A stretch of 64,000 nt of DNA from Streptosporangium oxazolinicum. Lineage in GTDB: Bacteria > Actinomycetota > Actinomycetes > Streptosporangiales > Streptosporangiaceae. The notes under the pieces were generated by a model that was not told the DNA's origin, did no database searches, and worked only from the letters and a program-made list of their open reading frames with translations. Shown here piece after piece: positions 23,027-31,637 of the stretch (positions are counted from its first letter, which is position 1; each line of letters starts with the position of its first letter). Position numbers and translations under genes: made by a program. Where the stretch lies: the NCBI RefSeq assembly GCF_039537505.1, contig NZ_BAABAQ010000020.1, forward strand, positions 62,001 to 126,000, in the 5' to 3' direction.

Positions 23027-23335
23027 ATGTCCTCACGCCTGGCCGTCGCTCGCCCTGCCCCGCCGGTGCTCGACCTCTTGGAGGTCAGCGAGCACACCAT
23101 GGTCGTGGGAGAGCGGCTGGTCGTCCTGCGCGCGGAGGGGTGGAGCCGGAACTGGCGGGCTGAGTCCAACCCCTACCGGTCTGCGGACGGCTCGTGGCGG
23201 ATCCGCGCGTTGCCGGAGGCGGCGTGGTACGTCCTGAAGGAGACGGGGTTGATCCCCGGGGAGGTGCGGGTGGAGGACGTGCCCGTGGCGTACGCCCTGG
23301 TGGAGATGATCCGGCGGCCGGGAGGGCTGTTCTGA
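23027..23335 (+). CDS. Uncharacterised 102-residue protein
   Basis: It lies directly after the hairpin locus and before the tail genes. The sequence has a short alpha/beta pattern (LEVSEHTMVVGERLVVLRAEGW, WRIRALPEAAWYVLKETG) and ends in a hydrophobic helix. No domain is recognised. Its position next to CRISPR-like repeats makes a link possible but unproven. Confidence 0.5.
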   Translation: MSSRLAVARPAPPVLDLLEVSEHTMVVGERLVVLRAEGWSRNWRAESNPYRSADGSWRIRALPEAAWYVLKETGLIPGEVRVEDVPVAYALVEMIRRPGGLF

Positions 23336-23336
23336 T

Positions 23337-23355
23337 CGGAGGCTGACGCTAACCC
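23337..23355 (+). promoter_or_regulatory. Repeated 19-bp intergenic motif, copy 3
   Basis: CGGAGGCTGACGCTAACCC follows the stop at 23335 and lies 25 bp before ATG 23381. Confidence 0.6.
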
Positions 23356-23380
23356 GATCAGCCCTGCACGCTCCGGGCCC

Positions 23381-23626
23381 ATGAATGGACTCGTGAGTTT
23401 CAAACTGGCTAACCCGCTCGGCCCGAAGTCGGCCGCCGAGGTCGGGCTGGAGCCCAAGGAGTACCCCACCGGCTCGACGGTGGTCCTGCCGTACGGTCAG
23501 GCGATGCGCCTGGTGTCGGCCGGGTGGGTCGCCGACGCCGAGCCGCAGAACCTGGAGTCGGTGCGCAAGGCGCTCAAGCCGGTCAAGGCCAAGGCCCCCG
23601 CGCCCGCCCCGGCCCCGGCCCCGTAG
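23381..23626 (+). CDS. Small head-tail joining region protein
   Basis: The 81-residue protein has a short strand-helix layout (EYPTGSTVVLPYGQAMRLVSAGWVADAEP) and a Lys/Ala/Pro-rich tail (PAPAPAPAP). Similar small proteins occur between head and tail genes in actinophages. It overlaps the next gene by one base (TAGTG). Confidence 0.55.
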   Translation: MNGLVSFKLANPLGPKSAAEVGLEPKEYPTGSTVVLPYGQAMRLVSAGWVADAEPQNLESVRKALKPVKAKAPAPAPAPAP

Positions 23627-24063
23627 TGGGGATCGCGGAGGACCTCGCTCGTACCGACCCGCTGCCGCGCATCCTGGACTGGGTTGGGTCGCACCCGGCG
23701 GTGCTGGGGGTGTTCGGCGGGGCGCAGGATCGGGTGGGGGCCTACTCCAAGCGGCCGTACCCGCGGTTGCGGATCACGGACGTTCCGGGCGGCACCGATG
23801 ACATGCTGACCCGGCTGATGGCGGTGCGGGTGCAGGTCGAGGCGCTGGGGGAGGTGGACGGCGGCCCCGGCAAGGAGGAGTTGCGCCGCATCTTCTACAC
23901 CGCGGTGGGCGCGCTGGGGGAGCTGCCGGCGGCGGAGCCGACGGTGGAGGGGCCGGTGATCGTGCGGATCCGGCCGGCGCAGGCGGGCGGGTATCTGCCC
24001 GAGGCCGACGGGCGGCCGCGGTATCTGGGCCAGGTCACCGTGTGGTGCCATCCGGCCTGGTAG
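23626..24063 (+). CDS. Tail terminator protein (gp10/gpU type)
   Basis: GTG 23626. The 145-residue protein has the layout of siphophage tail completion proteins: an N-terminal amphipathic helix (PLPRILDWVGSHPAV), RPYPRLRITDVPG, RLMAVRVQVEALG and a C-terminal strand (GQVTVWCHPAW). It should cap the tail at the head end. Gene order, just before the major tail protein, supports it. Confidence 0.6.
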   Translation: MGIAEDLARTDPLPRILDWVGSHPAVLGVFGGAQDRVGAYSKRPYPRLRITDVPGGTDDMLTRLMAVRVQVEALGEVDGGPGKEELRRIFYTAVGALGELPAAEPTVEGPVIVRIRPAQAGGYLPEADGRPRYLGQVTVWCHPAW

Positions 24064-24075
24064 CCGAGGGGAAGT

Positions 24076-24106
24076 GGGGGCTGCGCTCGTGGGGCGCGCA
24101 GCCCCC
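24076..24106. terminator. Terminator between convergent genes
   Basis: GGGGGCTGCGC (24076-24086) pairs with GCGCAGCCCCC (24096-24106). It separates the tail-terminator gene from the reverse HNH gene. Confidence 0.7.
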
Positions 24107-24117
24107 TCATCCGTGTC

Positions 24118-24672
24118 TCAGTCCAGGAGGCTCATCTGGCCGGCCTTCTTCATGGCGATGTGGGCGAGGGCGCGCTGGGTGCGGGCGAGCTTGTCGCGGC
24201 GGCGCTCGCGGCATTTGACGCACTCGCGTTCGTGGGGCCGGGACGGGCGGACGTAGACGTTGTCGTCGTCGGTGAGGTCGTCACCGTAGTCGCACACCAC
24301 CTTGCGGGCGTTGATGCCCGGCGGCGCTCCGGAGCGGACGGTGTTCTCGCGGCGGGTGACCGCCTCCAGGTGGGCCAGGACGGTGCACCGGCGGTGCGGG
24401 CAGGCGGGGCCGGGCTCGCAGTAGTCGGGGTCGTGACATAGATGGTCGGGTTCCAGCCCTGCGGGGATGGGGCCGTGCTCTTGTTCGTACAGCCAGTGGG
24501 CGACGAACAGTTTCTTCTTGCCGATCCAGAGGATGGCGTAGCCGCCGTCGCTTTCGGGGCCTCGCCAGCCGGTGCATGAGCCGAGGTCGGGCTTGTGTGC
24601 GGGCACGTCGCCGGGGGTGAGGTTGTCCAGGACGCGCTCCATGATGCGGCCCGCGTCCAGGGTCGTTTTCAT
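24118..24672 (-). CDS. HNH endonuclease
   Basis: The 184-residue protein has the zinc-HNH layout common in phages: FVAHWLYEQEHGPIPAGLEPDHLCHD, PACPHRRCTVLAHLEAVTRRENTVRSG, then a CVKCRERRRDK zinc knuckle. It would nick or cut DNA. It sits backwards inside the forward tail operon, between terminator and major tail genes, as free-standing homing endonucleases often do. A role in packaging, as for HNH genes beside terminases, is less likely here. Confidence 0.8.
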   Translation of the reverse strand: MKTTLDAGRIMERVLDNLTPGDVPAHKPDLGSCTGWRGPESDGGYAILWIGKKKLFVAHWLYEQEHGPIPAGLEPDHLCHDPDYCEPGPACPHRRCTVLAHLEAVTRRENTVRSGAPPGINARKVVCDYGDDLTDDDNVYVRPSRPHERECVKCRERRRDKLARTQRALAHIAMKKAGQMSLLD

Positions 24673-24716
24673 GTGCTTCTCACCTCCCCGACCAGTCTGA
24701 CATTAGCCCGCCTGGT

Positions 24717-24735
24717 CGGAGGCGGACACAAACCC
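24717..24735 (+). promoter_or_regulatory. Repeated 19-bp intergenic motif, copy 4
   Basis: CGGAGGCGGACACAAACCC lies upstream of the major tail gene and after the start of the reverse HNH gene. The 94-bp distance to the start at 24829 is longer than usual. Confidence 0.55.
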
Positions 24736-24828
24736 CTTCCGGCCCGGATGCTCTGCGGCTGGGTCCCCAACCCGTGAGCTGCCCTCGCCAACGCGGAGGC
24801 GGCGCCTGAAGGTTTGGGGGTTCCCTCG

Positions 24829-25416
24829 ATGGGTGCCGAGAACATCTTTACCGCGCAGATCGCCGCGCTGTACCTGGGGCCGGTGGGCACGACCGCGCCC
24901 GACGGGCCCACCGTGGCCCTGGCGCCGGCGTGGAAGAACGTCGGCCTGTTCACCCCGGACTCGCTGGCCTGGTCCGGCGACCCGGAGTTCTCCGAGACCG
25001 AGGCCCACCAGTCGCCGAACCCCGTCAAGGTGTGGCAGACCAAGGACGCCAACAACCTCGAAGTCGAGCTGTTGGAGTGGTCCGCCGCCAACTTTATGGC
25101 GGTATATGGAGGTGGCACGATCACCTCCGTGACGCCGTCCGGGGGCGGCGCGGCCTACTACAAGTTCACCCCTCCCAGCATCGGGACGCGCACCGAGGTG
25201 GCAGCGGTGCTGGAGCTCGGGGACGGCACCCGCAGGATGCGGCGCATCATCCCGCGGTGCATGCAGCGCGAGGGTGTCGCCCACGAGCTGGGCCGCGATG
25301 CCTCGGCGACGTTGCCGTTGAACCTGTCGCTGCTCGGCAACGACCTGGGCACGGCCCCGTTCTACGACGTGTTCAATGCCGCGTTCTCCAGTTTCGCGCC
25401 GCCTGAGGAGGACTGA
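24829..25416 (+). CDS. Major tail protein
   Basis: The 195-residue protein fits siphophage tube proteins: a short helix (ENIFTAQIAALYLGP), SLAWSGDPEFSETEAHQSPNPVKVWQT, VELLEWSAANFMAVYGG and a FAPPEED end. It sits two genes before the tape measure, with the frameshifting chaperone between. The weak ribosome site is GAAGG 16 nt before ATG 24829. Confidence 0.7.
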   Translation: MGAENIFTAQIAALYLGPVGTTAPDGPTVALAPAWKNVGLFTPDSLAWSGDPEFSETEAHQSPNPVKVWQTKDANNLEVELLEWSAANFMAVYGGGTITSVTPSGGGAAYYKFTPPSIGTRTEVAAVLELGDGTRRMRRIIPRCMQREGVAHELGRDASATLPLNLSLLGNDLGTAPFYDVFNAAFSSFAPPEED

Positions 25417-25426
25417 CCTGCACGGT

Positions 25427-25452
25427 CGGGCCAGGACGCAAGCCCTGGCCCG
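25427..25452 (+). terminator. Hairpin between major tail and chaperone genes
   Basis: CGGGCCAGG (25427-25435) pairs with CCTGGCCCG (25444-25452). A degenerate copy of the 19-bp motif (CCAGGACGCAAGCCC) forms its loop. It may lower expression after the abundant tail-tube gene. Confidence 0.5.
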
Positions 25453-25501
25453 GCCGTAGCGTCCCGCCGTCGCATTCCGATCGACGACGAGGGGGCCCGC
25501 G

Positions 25502-26185
25502 ATGGCGGCCGAAGAGAATGTGTTCGACAACGATGTGCTCGACCTGGACGTCGCCCGCGCGCGGAGGTCCTCGACGCAGGGCCGGCCGATCCCGCTGCGA
25601 CTGGGCGGCAAGATCATTTGCAAGCTGCCGGCCGAGCTGCCGGTGGACGTGCTGCTGCCGCTGACCAAGCTGGGCATCGACACCACGGGCATCATCCGGA
25701 TGGGGCTGGACGCTTGGAAGGCGGGCAATTCTCAGCGGGCCGGCATCGCGGTGCTGGACCTGCTGCTGGACCTGCTGATCGAGCGCCCGAGCCTGCCCCG
25801 GGACCTGCTGGCCGCCGTCCACGAGATGGGCCAGACCCTCATGGGGACGAACGGCTACGCGGCGTTTGTCGCCGCCCGCCCGTCCGTCGGCGACATCGTC
25901 GCCCTGGTCAGGGGCCTTGGGTCTCGGTATGCGATCCGCCTGGGGGAATCAACGTCGTCCACGGCCGACTCCGGCAGTGGCGAGACCTCGACGCCGACTT
26001 CGCCGACCACTACCCAGGACTCGACCTCGACGGAGTCTGGCTCCGCCCCGGAGATCGCGGATTCATCTCCGCCCGCCGACTCCTCGACCTCTGCGAGCGA
26101 CTCCCACGCGAAGCTCGTGTCAACACCAGTCCCGAGCAGCGAGCCGAGCCCTGGGACGACCTCCGAGAGCTCCTCGCCCAGCTGA
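25502..26185 (+). CDS. Tail assembly chaperone, short form (G)
   Basis: The 227-residue frame-0 product has an N-terminal acidic domain (ENVFDNDVLDLDVARARR) and a helical region (LPVDVLLPLTKLG, RAGIAVLDLLLDLLIERPS). A Ser/Thr-rich tail begins near residue 148, after the slip site. It sits between major tail and tape measure genes, where lambda G/GT-type chaperones are. Part of the ribosomes probably shift to make the longer form. Confidence 0.65.
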   Translation: MAAEENVFDNDVLDLDVARARRSSTQGRPIPLRLGGKIICKLPAELPVDVLLPLTKLGIDTTGIIRMGLDAWKAGNSQRAGIAVLDLLLDLLIERPSLPRDLLAAVHEMGQTLMGTNGYAAFVAARPSVGDIVALVRGLGSRYAIRLGESTSSTADSGSGETSTPTSPTTTQDSTSTESGSAPEIADSSPPADSSTSASDSHAKLVSTPVPSSEPSPGTTSESSSPS

Positions 26186-26361
26186 TCGAGGAGGTCGGAG
26201 TGCTGTCCGCCGACTTCCGCCGCAAGAAGCCGCGGGAGGTGCCCAGGCCTGAGCACGTGCGGCGATCTCGGGCGGCGGCGCGGAAACGTCCCCAGGGCGG
26301 CGGCAGCGGCATGGACCGGGCGATGGCGCTGATGATGGCCACCACCCGGTCGGTGTCCTGA
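25502..26361 (+). CDS. Tail assembly chaperone, long form by -1 frameshift (GT)
   Basis: Reading shifts by -1 at CTG GGG GAA, about 25940-25948. The extension in the new frame begins GINVVHGRLRQWRDLDADFADHYPGLDLDGVW..ISARRLLDLCERLP, a classic T-domain pattern, and continues to 26361 (RSRAAARKRPQGGG..). The slippery run GGGGGA is not a perfect X-XXY-YYZ heptamer, so the exact slip is inferred. The fused chaperone would bind the tape measure. Confidence 0.6.
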
Positions 26362-26367
26362 CCGGAT

Positions 26368-26386
26368 CGGAGGCGGACGCAAGCTC
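26368..26386 (+). promoter_or_regulatory. Repeated 19-bp intergenic motif, copy 5
   Basis: CGGAGGCGGACGCAAGCTC follows the chaperone frameshift stop and lies about 48 bp before the tape-measure GTG. Its ACGCAAGC differs from the ACACTAAC of other copies. Confidence 0.55.
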
Positions 26387-26433
26387 GTCCGTGGCGGCAC
26401 CCTCACCCCCCGGGGTTCACGGGGGGTGGACGG

Positions 26434-29400
26434 GTGGCCGAGGAAGACAGCGTTTCAGCGGGGCGCCTCGAACTGGAGGTCGTCGCCGAGCTCGACGAGT
26501 TCGAGCGCAAGCTTCAGCGTGAGATCGACCGGGCGGTCAAGGACGCGCGGGCGCGGATCCGCGCGCAGCTGGACGCGCGCAAGCTCAACGCCGAGACCGT
26601 GGCCGCCGCGCGCGCGGCGGAGCGGTCGGCGACGCTGCGCATGCGCGTGGATCGCGAGACGCTTCGGCGGGACCTGGCCGAGGCGCTCACTGGCGCGGCT
26701 TCGGGGTCGGGGGCCGATGTTGAGGTCACGCCGAAGGTAGACGCGGGCCGTCTGCGGGCGGAGGTGCAGGCCGCGGCGCGCGGCAGCAACACCACCGTCG
26801 AGGTCAGCGCTGACACCACCCGCGCCCGTGATGAGCTCGGGCGGTTCGTCGGCTCCGGCGGCGGCGGAGGGTCGGACCGCACGATCGGTCTCGACGTCCG
26901 GATCAGCAACATCTCGCTGCTGGCGCAGCTGGAGCGGGCGATCAACCGGACCATCGTGGCCGCCGGCATGGCGGTGGTGAAGTACACCGCGCTGGGCGTG
27001 GCCGCCGGGGTGGCTGCCGGTGGGGTGCTCGCCCTGGCGGCGGCGTCCACGCAGGCGGTCGGCGTCCTCGGGGTGTTGCCCGCCGTGGCGGGCGCTGCGG
27101 CGCAGGGCCTGGCTGGTCTGATGGTGGGCTTGTCCGGCGTCGGCGCCGCCTACACCGCGCTCGGCAACGCCGACAAGGCCTCTGGTGCCAGCGCGCAGGC
27201 CGCCGCGGCGGCCCGGGAGGCTGCCGCGGAGCGGATCAAGGCCGCTGAGCAGCGGATCCGTGACGCCCGTCAGGCCGCCCGGGAGGCCGATGAGGGCGTG
27301 TGGGAGGCCATGGAGGCCGTCACCGAGGCCGAGGAGCGGGTCGAGGACGCCGTCGAGGCGGTGACGGATGCCCGGCAGCGGGCGGACGCCGTCGCCCAGT
27401 CCGTCGCGGACGGGGCCGAGCAGGCGGCGCGCCGGATCGTCTCAGCCGAGCGCAGCCACGCCGACGCGCTGAAGGCTACCCAGCGGGCCCGGGAGGCGCT
27501 GAACGACGCGATCAAGGCCGCCCGGGAGCGGCTGGAGGATCTCGCGATCGCCCAGGCCGGCGGGAAGCTGGATGAGGAAGGGGCGAAGCTCGCGATCGAG
27601 CGGGCGAAGCTCCGCCTCGAAAAGATCATGAAGGACCCGTTCTCGGGCGCGACCGCCGAGGGCCGGCTGGAGCGGAAGGAAGCTGATCTCGCCTACCGGC
27701 AGGCGTTGCAGCGGCTGGAGGAGATCAAGGAGTCCAACGGCGATCTGGCCGAGGAGAAGGCCGAAGCCGACGCTAAGGGTGTTGAAGGGTCTGACCAGGT
27801 CAAGGCTGCTCAGGAGGCGCTGGAGGCGGCCAACCAGCGGGTCAAGGACACCGAGCAGGCTATCGCGGACGCTCGGAAGGAAGCGGCCCGGCAGGGGGTG
27901 GAGGGGGCTCGGCGGATCAAGGAGGCCAACGACGCCATCGCCGATGCCCAGGAGCGGGTCGAGGACGCGCAGAAGGGGGTCGAGGACGCCCAAAAAAACG
28001 TCGCAAAAGCGTACGAAAGGGCACAAAAGGCTGTTGAGGCGATCGCTGAGGCGCAGCGGGAGCTGGCCAAGGCCAAGCGCGACGCCGCCACCGCCGGCCA
28101 GGGCGGCGGCGGTGGTGGCGCGGATCCTGTCGCGGAGGCGATGAAGGACCTTTCGCCCGAAATGCAGGATTTCGTCCGGTATCTGCATTCCGATGTGCGG
28201 CCGGCCCTGCGGGAGCTGAAGTTCGACGTCCAGGACGCCTTCGCGCCCGGCCTGAAGAAGGGCGTGGAGGAGTCCCTGCCCTTCCTGAAAACCCTGCGGG
28301 GCGGGCTGACCGAAACCGGGGAGGTGCTCGGCGACGTCGCCACGGAGCTTGGCGAGCTGCTCGGGTCGAAGGAGTTTCGCTCCGACTTCGCGAAGTTCAT
28401 GGAGTCCAACAACCGGTCTCTGCGCTCGTTCGGCGGTGCCGGCACCAAGGGGCTGTCAGCCCTGCTGCGGTTCTTGGTGCTCACCGCGCCGTACGCCGAG
28501 ATGATGGCCGAGAAGCTGGAGGACAGCGCCGAGGCGCTGGACGAATTCCTGGGCAGCGAGGAAGGCCAGAACAAGACGGCGGCGTTCCTGAAGGGCGCGT
28601 GGGAGACCGGGGCGAAGCTGTGGCGGATCCTGTCGAACGTCGGCAAGGCTGCAGCCAAGGTTCTCGGGCTCGCGAAGCCGGCCGGAGACACCCTGCTAGA
28701 AGACCTCGCGGTCGCCGCCGAGGATCTGAACGAGTGGCTGGACAAGCCGGAAGTCCAGGCGGCGTTCAAGCGGTTCTTCGAGGAGCTGGTGCCGCTGCTG
28801 CGGACCGCGGGTGGCCTCTTTGTGGACATCGTGGCCTTCGTCGGCAATCTGGTCGAGGCGGTCGTGCTGGACGGCACGCTGGAGGACTTCCTGGGCTGGT
28901 TGCGCGGGGTCGTGCAGTGGTTGGGGGCTCTGGCCGACAGCGGGGCGATCGGGGCGATCGCCGGGTGGGTGCTGATCATCGGCGGTGTGGTGCTGGCGTT
29001 CGCGAAGCTGTACCGGATGGTGAGCTCCACCTTGAAGGTGGTGAAGCTGCTGGGCAAGGCGGGTCAGGGCCTGGGGAAACTGGGGTCGCTGTTCGGCGGC
29101 GGGAAGGGCGACGGTGAGGGGGGCGGCGGGGGCGGGGACAGTGGGGGCGGTAAGCCCAAGACGAAGATCAGCCCTTCGTCGTGGCTGAGCAAGATCAGTC
29201 CGTCGAGCCTGTTCACGAAGGACAAGATCAACTCTTCGTCGTGGCTGAGCAAGGTCAGCCCGTCGAGCGTGTTCACGAAGGACAAGATCAATCCGTCGAG
29301 CTGGTTCACCAAGATCAATCCGTCCAGTCTGCTCACCGGCGGGGGCGGGTCTGGAGGCTCGGGCGGTGGTAAGCACCGCAAGCCCAAGGGCAAGGGCGGC

Positions 29401-31629
29401 GGGCTCGGATCGGCGTTGGACCTCGGGCTGCAGGGCGCCGAGCTGGGGTCGATGCTGGGCGGGATCGGCGCGCTGGCCGGGGCGGGCATCGGCGCCGGGG
29501 CGGGCGCGCTGCGCTCCTCGGGCAAGGACCCGCGCACGGACACGGCCACCGCGTTCCTGTTCGACCACCTGGACCGCAGCCTCGCCGGGATCGGCACGAT
29601 CATCGAAGGGGTCGCGTTCCCCGACAAGATCGGCGAGATGATCAAGGGCGGGGCGCTGCGCGTGCCCGGCGCCATGGCCAATGTGAAAGAGGCGGTCACC
29701 AAGGCGTGGAGTGGCCTGTGGAGGGGCCTGGAGAACGGCACCGATGCGGGCGTGGACGGCACCTCGGCCCGGCTGGGTGGCTTCTTGAAGCAGACGAAGG
29801 GCAAGTTCGTCGAGCTGTCGTCCGGGGCGCCGAAGAGCGTCCAGTCCATGTGGGCGTCCATCCAGCGCGACATGGCCGCCGGTATCACCCCCAGCCAGGC
29901 GCAACTGGACGCGTTCGCCAAGGCGGGCGGCACCCCCTTCCTGAAACTGTCGAAGGACGCGCCCGAGTACCTGAAGACCGGGTGGGCCGCCGTGCAGGTC
30001 GGCGTCAACACCTTCACCTCGCAGGCGGCCAACAAGCTGGGGAGCTTCACGAACTCGGCCAGCGGCAAATTCCTGACCCTGTCGAGGGACGCGCCGGGCC
30101 ACGTGCGCGGCATGTGGGCCGACATCCAGGCCAAGATCGCCGCCGGGGTGCCGGTCCCGCAGAAGGCCATCGACGACTTCGTCGCTCACGGCGGCGGCCG
30201 GTTCCTGGACCTGAAGCGCAACGCGCCGCAGGCGGCCCGGGACATGCTCGCTGAGATCAACCGCGACCTGGGCGCCGGGCTGGCCGCGGCGTCGCTGAAG
30301 CTGGGCGCCTTCGTCAAGGACGGCGGCGGGAAATTCCTGTCGCTGCGCAAAGACGCTCCGCCGCATATCCGCGGCATGTGGGCCGATATCCAGCGCGATA
30401 TCGACGCCGGGCGGCCGGTCAGCCAGTCGAAGCTCGACGCGTTCGCCAAGGCCGGGGGGGTGCCGTTCGCCAAGCTGGGCAAGGACGCGCCCGCGTCCAT
30501 GAAAAAAGCCTGGTCAGACATCACCGCAGGCGTCGATCCCGGGCTGGCCGGCGCGAAGAAGAACGTCGCAACTGCGACGAAGGCGATGGAAACCTCCTTC
30601 GGCACCGCCAAGGACGGAATCGGGAAATTCTGGGGCAAAATCCCCGGCGTTTTGCAGGGGCCGATCAAGTGGTTGATCGACAAGGCCTACATGGGCGGCA
30701 TCAAGGTCGTGTGGGACAAGATCGCTGGTGCGGTCGGGTTGCCGCCGCTGCCCGGGGTGTCGTTCTCCTTCGCCTCGGGCGGCATCGTCCCCGGCGGCGG
30801 CGGTCATGGGGTGCTGCCGGGGTACGCGCCGGGCAAGGACAAATACCTTGTCGCGGCCGGGCCCGGCGAGGGGTTCTTGCGGCCCGAGCTCACCTGGGCG
30901 CTGGGCTCGCAGTGGGTGGATGACGGTAACCGGGCCGCCCGCACCGGCGGCGTCGGCGGTGCGACGGCGTTCCTGGCGCAGGCCGGGATCCCGGGGTTCG
31001 CCTCCGGCGGCGTCGTCGCCGGCAGCAACCCCGGCGGCGGTACGGCGAAGGCGCAGGGCACCGCGGGAGGCAAGAAGGCCAAGGAGCAGACGGCACTGGA
31101 GCGGCTGCTGTCGGGCCTGTCGGCCAGCGTCCGCGCCCTGTTTTCGAAGGGCCTCGGCGCGGGCGCCCGCACCATCCTCAACCCGATCAAAACCATGATC
31201 GGCTCAGCGATCGGTACCCGCACCCCGGCGCACCGGCTGATGGGGGCGGTGCCGGCCAAGATGATCGACAACGTCATCCGCCTGTTCGACCGCAAGGACA
31301 AGGAGATCAGCCGCGACCGCGGGGGGCCGCTGCCTCCAGGGCGGACGCTGGTGCGCAACGGCACCGGCCGCGACGAGTGGGTGCTCACCCCGGGCGCGGT
31401 GGACGCCCTCGGCGGGCCGGACGCGGTGGCCGCGCTCAACGACGGCGGCTCGTCGCTGTATCGGGCGTCGCGGCGGGCGAGCCGCGCGGCACCGGCCGCC
31501 GCTCTGCGGGGCGGCGGGAGCGGGGGCGCGCCGATGACGGTCAACGTCTACCCCCAACGCGGCCAGGACGAGTTCGTGATCGCCGGCCAGGTCATGCGGC
31601 GCGCTGGCGCCCAGGTCCGAAACTACTAG
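26434..31629 (+). CDS. Tape measure protein
   Basis: GTG 26434; 1731 residues, the longest gene, directly after the tail chaperone. It has Ala-rich helices and coiled coils (about 20-580), membrane-like helices (about 175-240) and Gly-rich linkers. A ladder of K-I/V-x-PSS-W/L-L/F units (about 910-967) follows. Six 44-residue repeats lie at about 1123-1386, and a Gly-rich C-terminus contains RNGTGRDEWVLTPGAV. At about 1.5 angstrom per residue it implies a tail near 260 nm. It fixes tail length and may assist DNA entry. Confidence 0.9.
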   Translation: MAEEDSVSAGRLELEVVAELDEFERKLQREIDRAVKDARARIRAQLDARKLNAETVAAARAAERSATLRMRVDRETLRRDLAEALTGAASGSGADVEVTPKVDAGRLRAEVQAAARGSNTTVEVSADTTRARDELGRFVGSGGGGGSDRTIGLDVRISNISLLAQLERAINRTIVAAGMAVVKYTALGVAAGVAAGGVLALAAASTQAVGVLGVLPAVAGAAAQGLAGLMVGLSGVGAAYTALGNADKASGASAQAAAAAREAAAERIKAAEQRIRDARQAAREADEGVWEAMEAVTEAEERVEDAVEAVTDARQRADAVAQSVADGAEQAARRIVSAERSHADALKATQRAREALNDAIKAARERLEDLAIAQAGGKLDEEGAKLAIERAKLRLEKIMKDPFSGATAEGRLERKEADLAYRQALQRLEEIKESNGDLAEEKAEADAKGVEGSDQVKAAQEALEAANQRVKDTEQAIADARKEAARQGVEGARRIKEANDAIADAQERVEDAQKGVEDAQKNVAKAYERAQKAVEAIAEAQRELAKAKRDAATAGQGGGGGGADPVAEAMKDLSPEMQDFVRYLHSDVRPALRELKFDVQDAFAPGLKKGVEESLPFLKTLRGGLTETGEVLGDVATELGELLGSKEFRSDFAKFMESNNRSLRSFGGAGTKGLSALLRFLVLTAPYAEMMAEKLEDSAEALDEFLGSEEGQNKTAAFLKGAWETGAKLWRILSNVGKAAAKVLGLAKPAGDTLLEDLAVAAEDLNEWLDKPEVQAAFKRFFEELVPLLRTAGGLFVDIVAFVGNLVEAVVLDGTLEDFLGWLRGVVQWLGALADSGAIGAIAGWVLIIGGVVLAFAKLYRMVSSTLKVVKLLGKAGQGLGKLGSLFGGGKGDGEGGGGGGDSGGGKPKTKISPSSWLSKISPSSLFTKDKINSSSWLSKVSPSSVFTKDKINPSSWFTKINPSSLLTGGGGSGGSGGGKHRKPKGKGGGLGSALDLGLQGAELGSMLGGIGALAGAGIGAGAGALRSSGKDPRTDTATAFLFDHLDRSLAGIGTIIEGVAFPDKIGEMIKGGALRVPGAMANVKEAVTKAWSGLWRGLENGTDAGVDGTSARLGGFLKQTKGKFVELSSGAPKSVQSMWASIQRDMAAGITPSQAQLDAFAKAGGTPFLKLSKDAPEYLKTGWAAVQVGVNTFTSQAANKLGSFTNSASGKFLTLSRDAPGHVRGMWADIQAKIAAGVPVPQKAIDDFVAHGGGRFLDLKRNAPQAARDMLAEINRDLGAGLAAASLKLGAFVKDGGGKFLSLRKDAPPHIRGMWADIQRDIDAGRPVSQSKLDAFAKAGGVPFAKLGKDAPASMKKAWSDITAGVDPGLAGAKKNVATATKAMETSFGTAKDGIGKFWGKIPGVLQGPIKWLIDKAYMGGIKVVWDKIAGAVGLPPLPGVSFSFASGGIVPGGGGHGVLPGYAPGKDKYLVAAGPGEGFLRPELTWALGSQWVDDGNRAARTGGVGGATAFLAQAGIPGFASGGVVAGSNPGGGTAKAQGTAGGKKAKEQTALERLLSGLSASVRALFSKGLGAGARTILNPIKTMIGSAIGTRTPAHRLMGAVPAKMIDNVIRLFDRKDKEISRDRGGPLPPGRTLVRNGTGRDEWVLTPGAVDALGGPDAVAALNDGGSSLYRASRRASRAAPAAALRGGGSGGAPMTVNVYPQRGQDEFVIAGQVMRRAGAQVRNY
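29800..30591 (+). repeat. Six tandem 132-bp (44-residue) repeats in tape measure gene
   Basis: A G-K/R-F-L-x-L-x-x-x-AP motif recurs with exact 132-bp period at 29800, 29932, 30064, 30196, 30328 and 30460. Between motifs lie W-A-x-I and A-G-x-x-x-x-Q-x-x-L-D-A-F segments. The regular spacing suggests a modular length ruler. Unit number could change by recombination. Confidence 0.85.
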
Positions 31630-31637
31630 GGGGCGGC

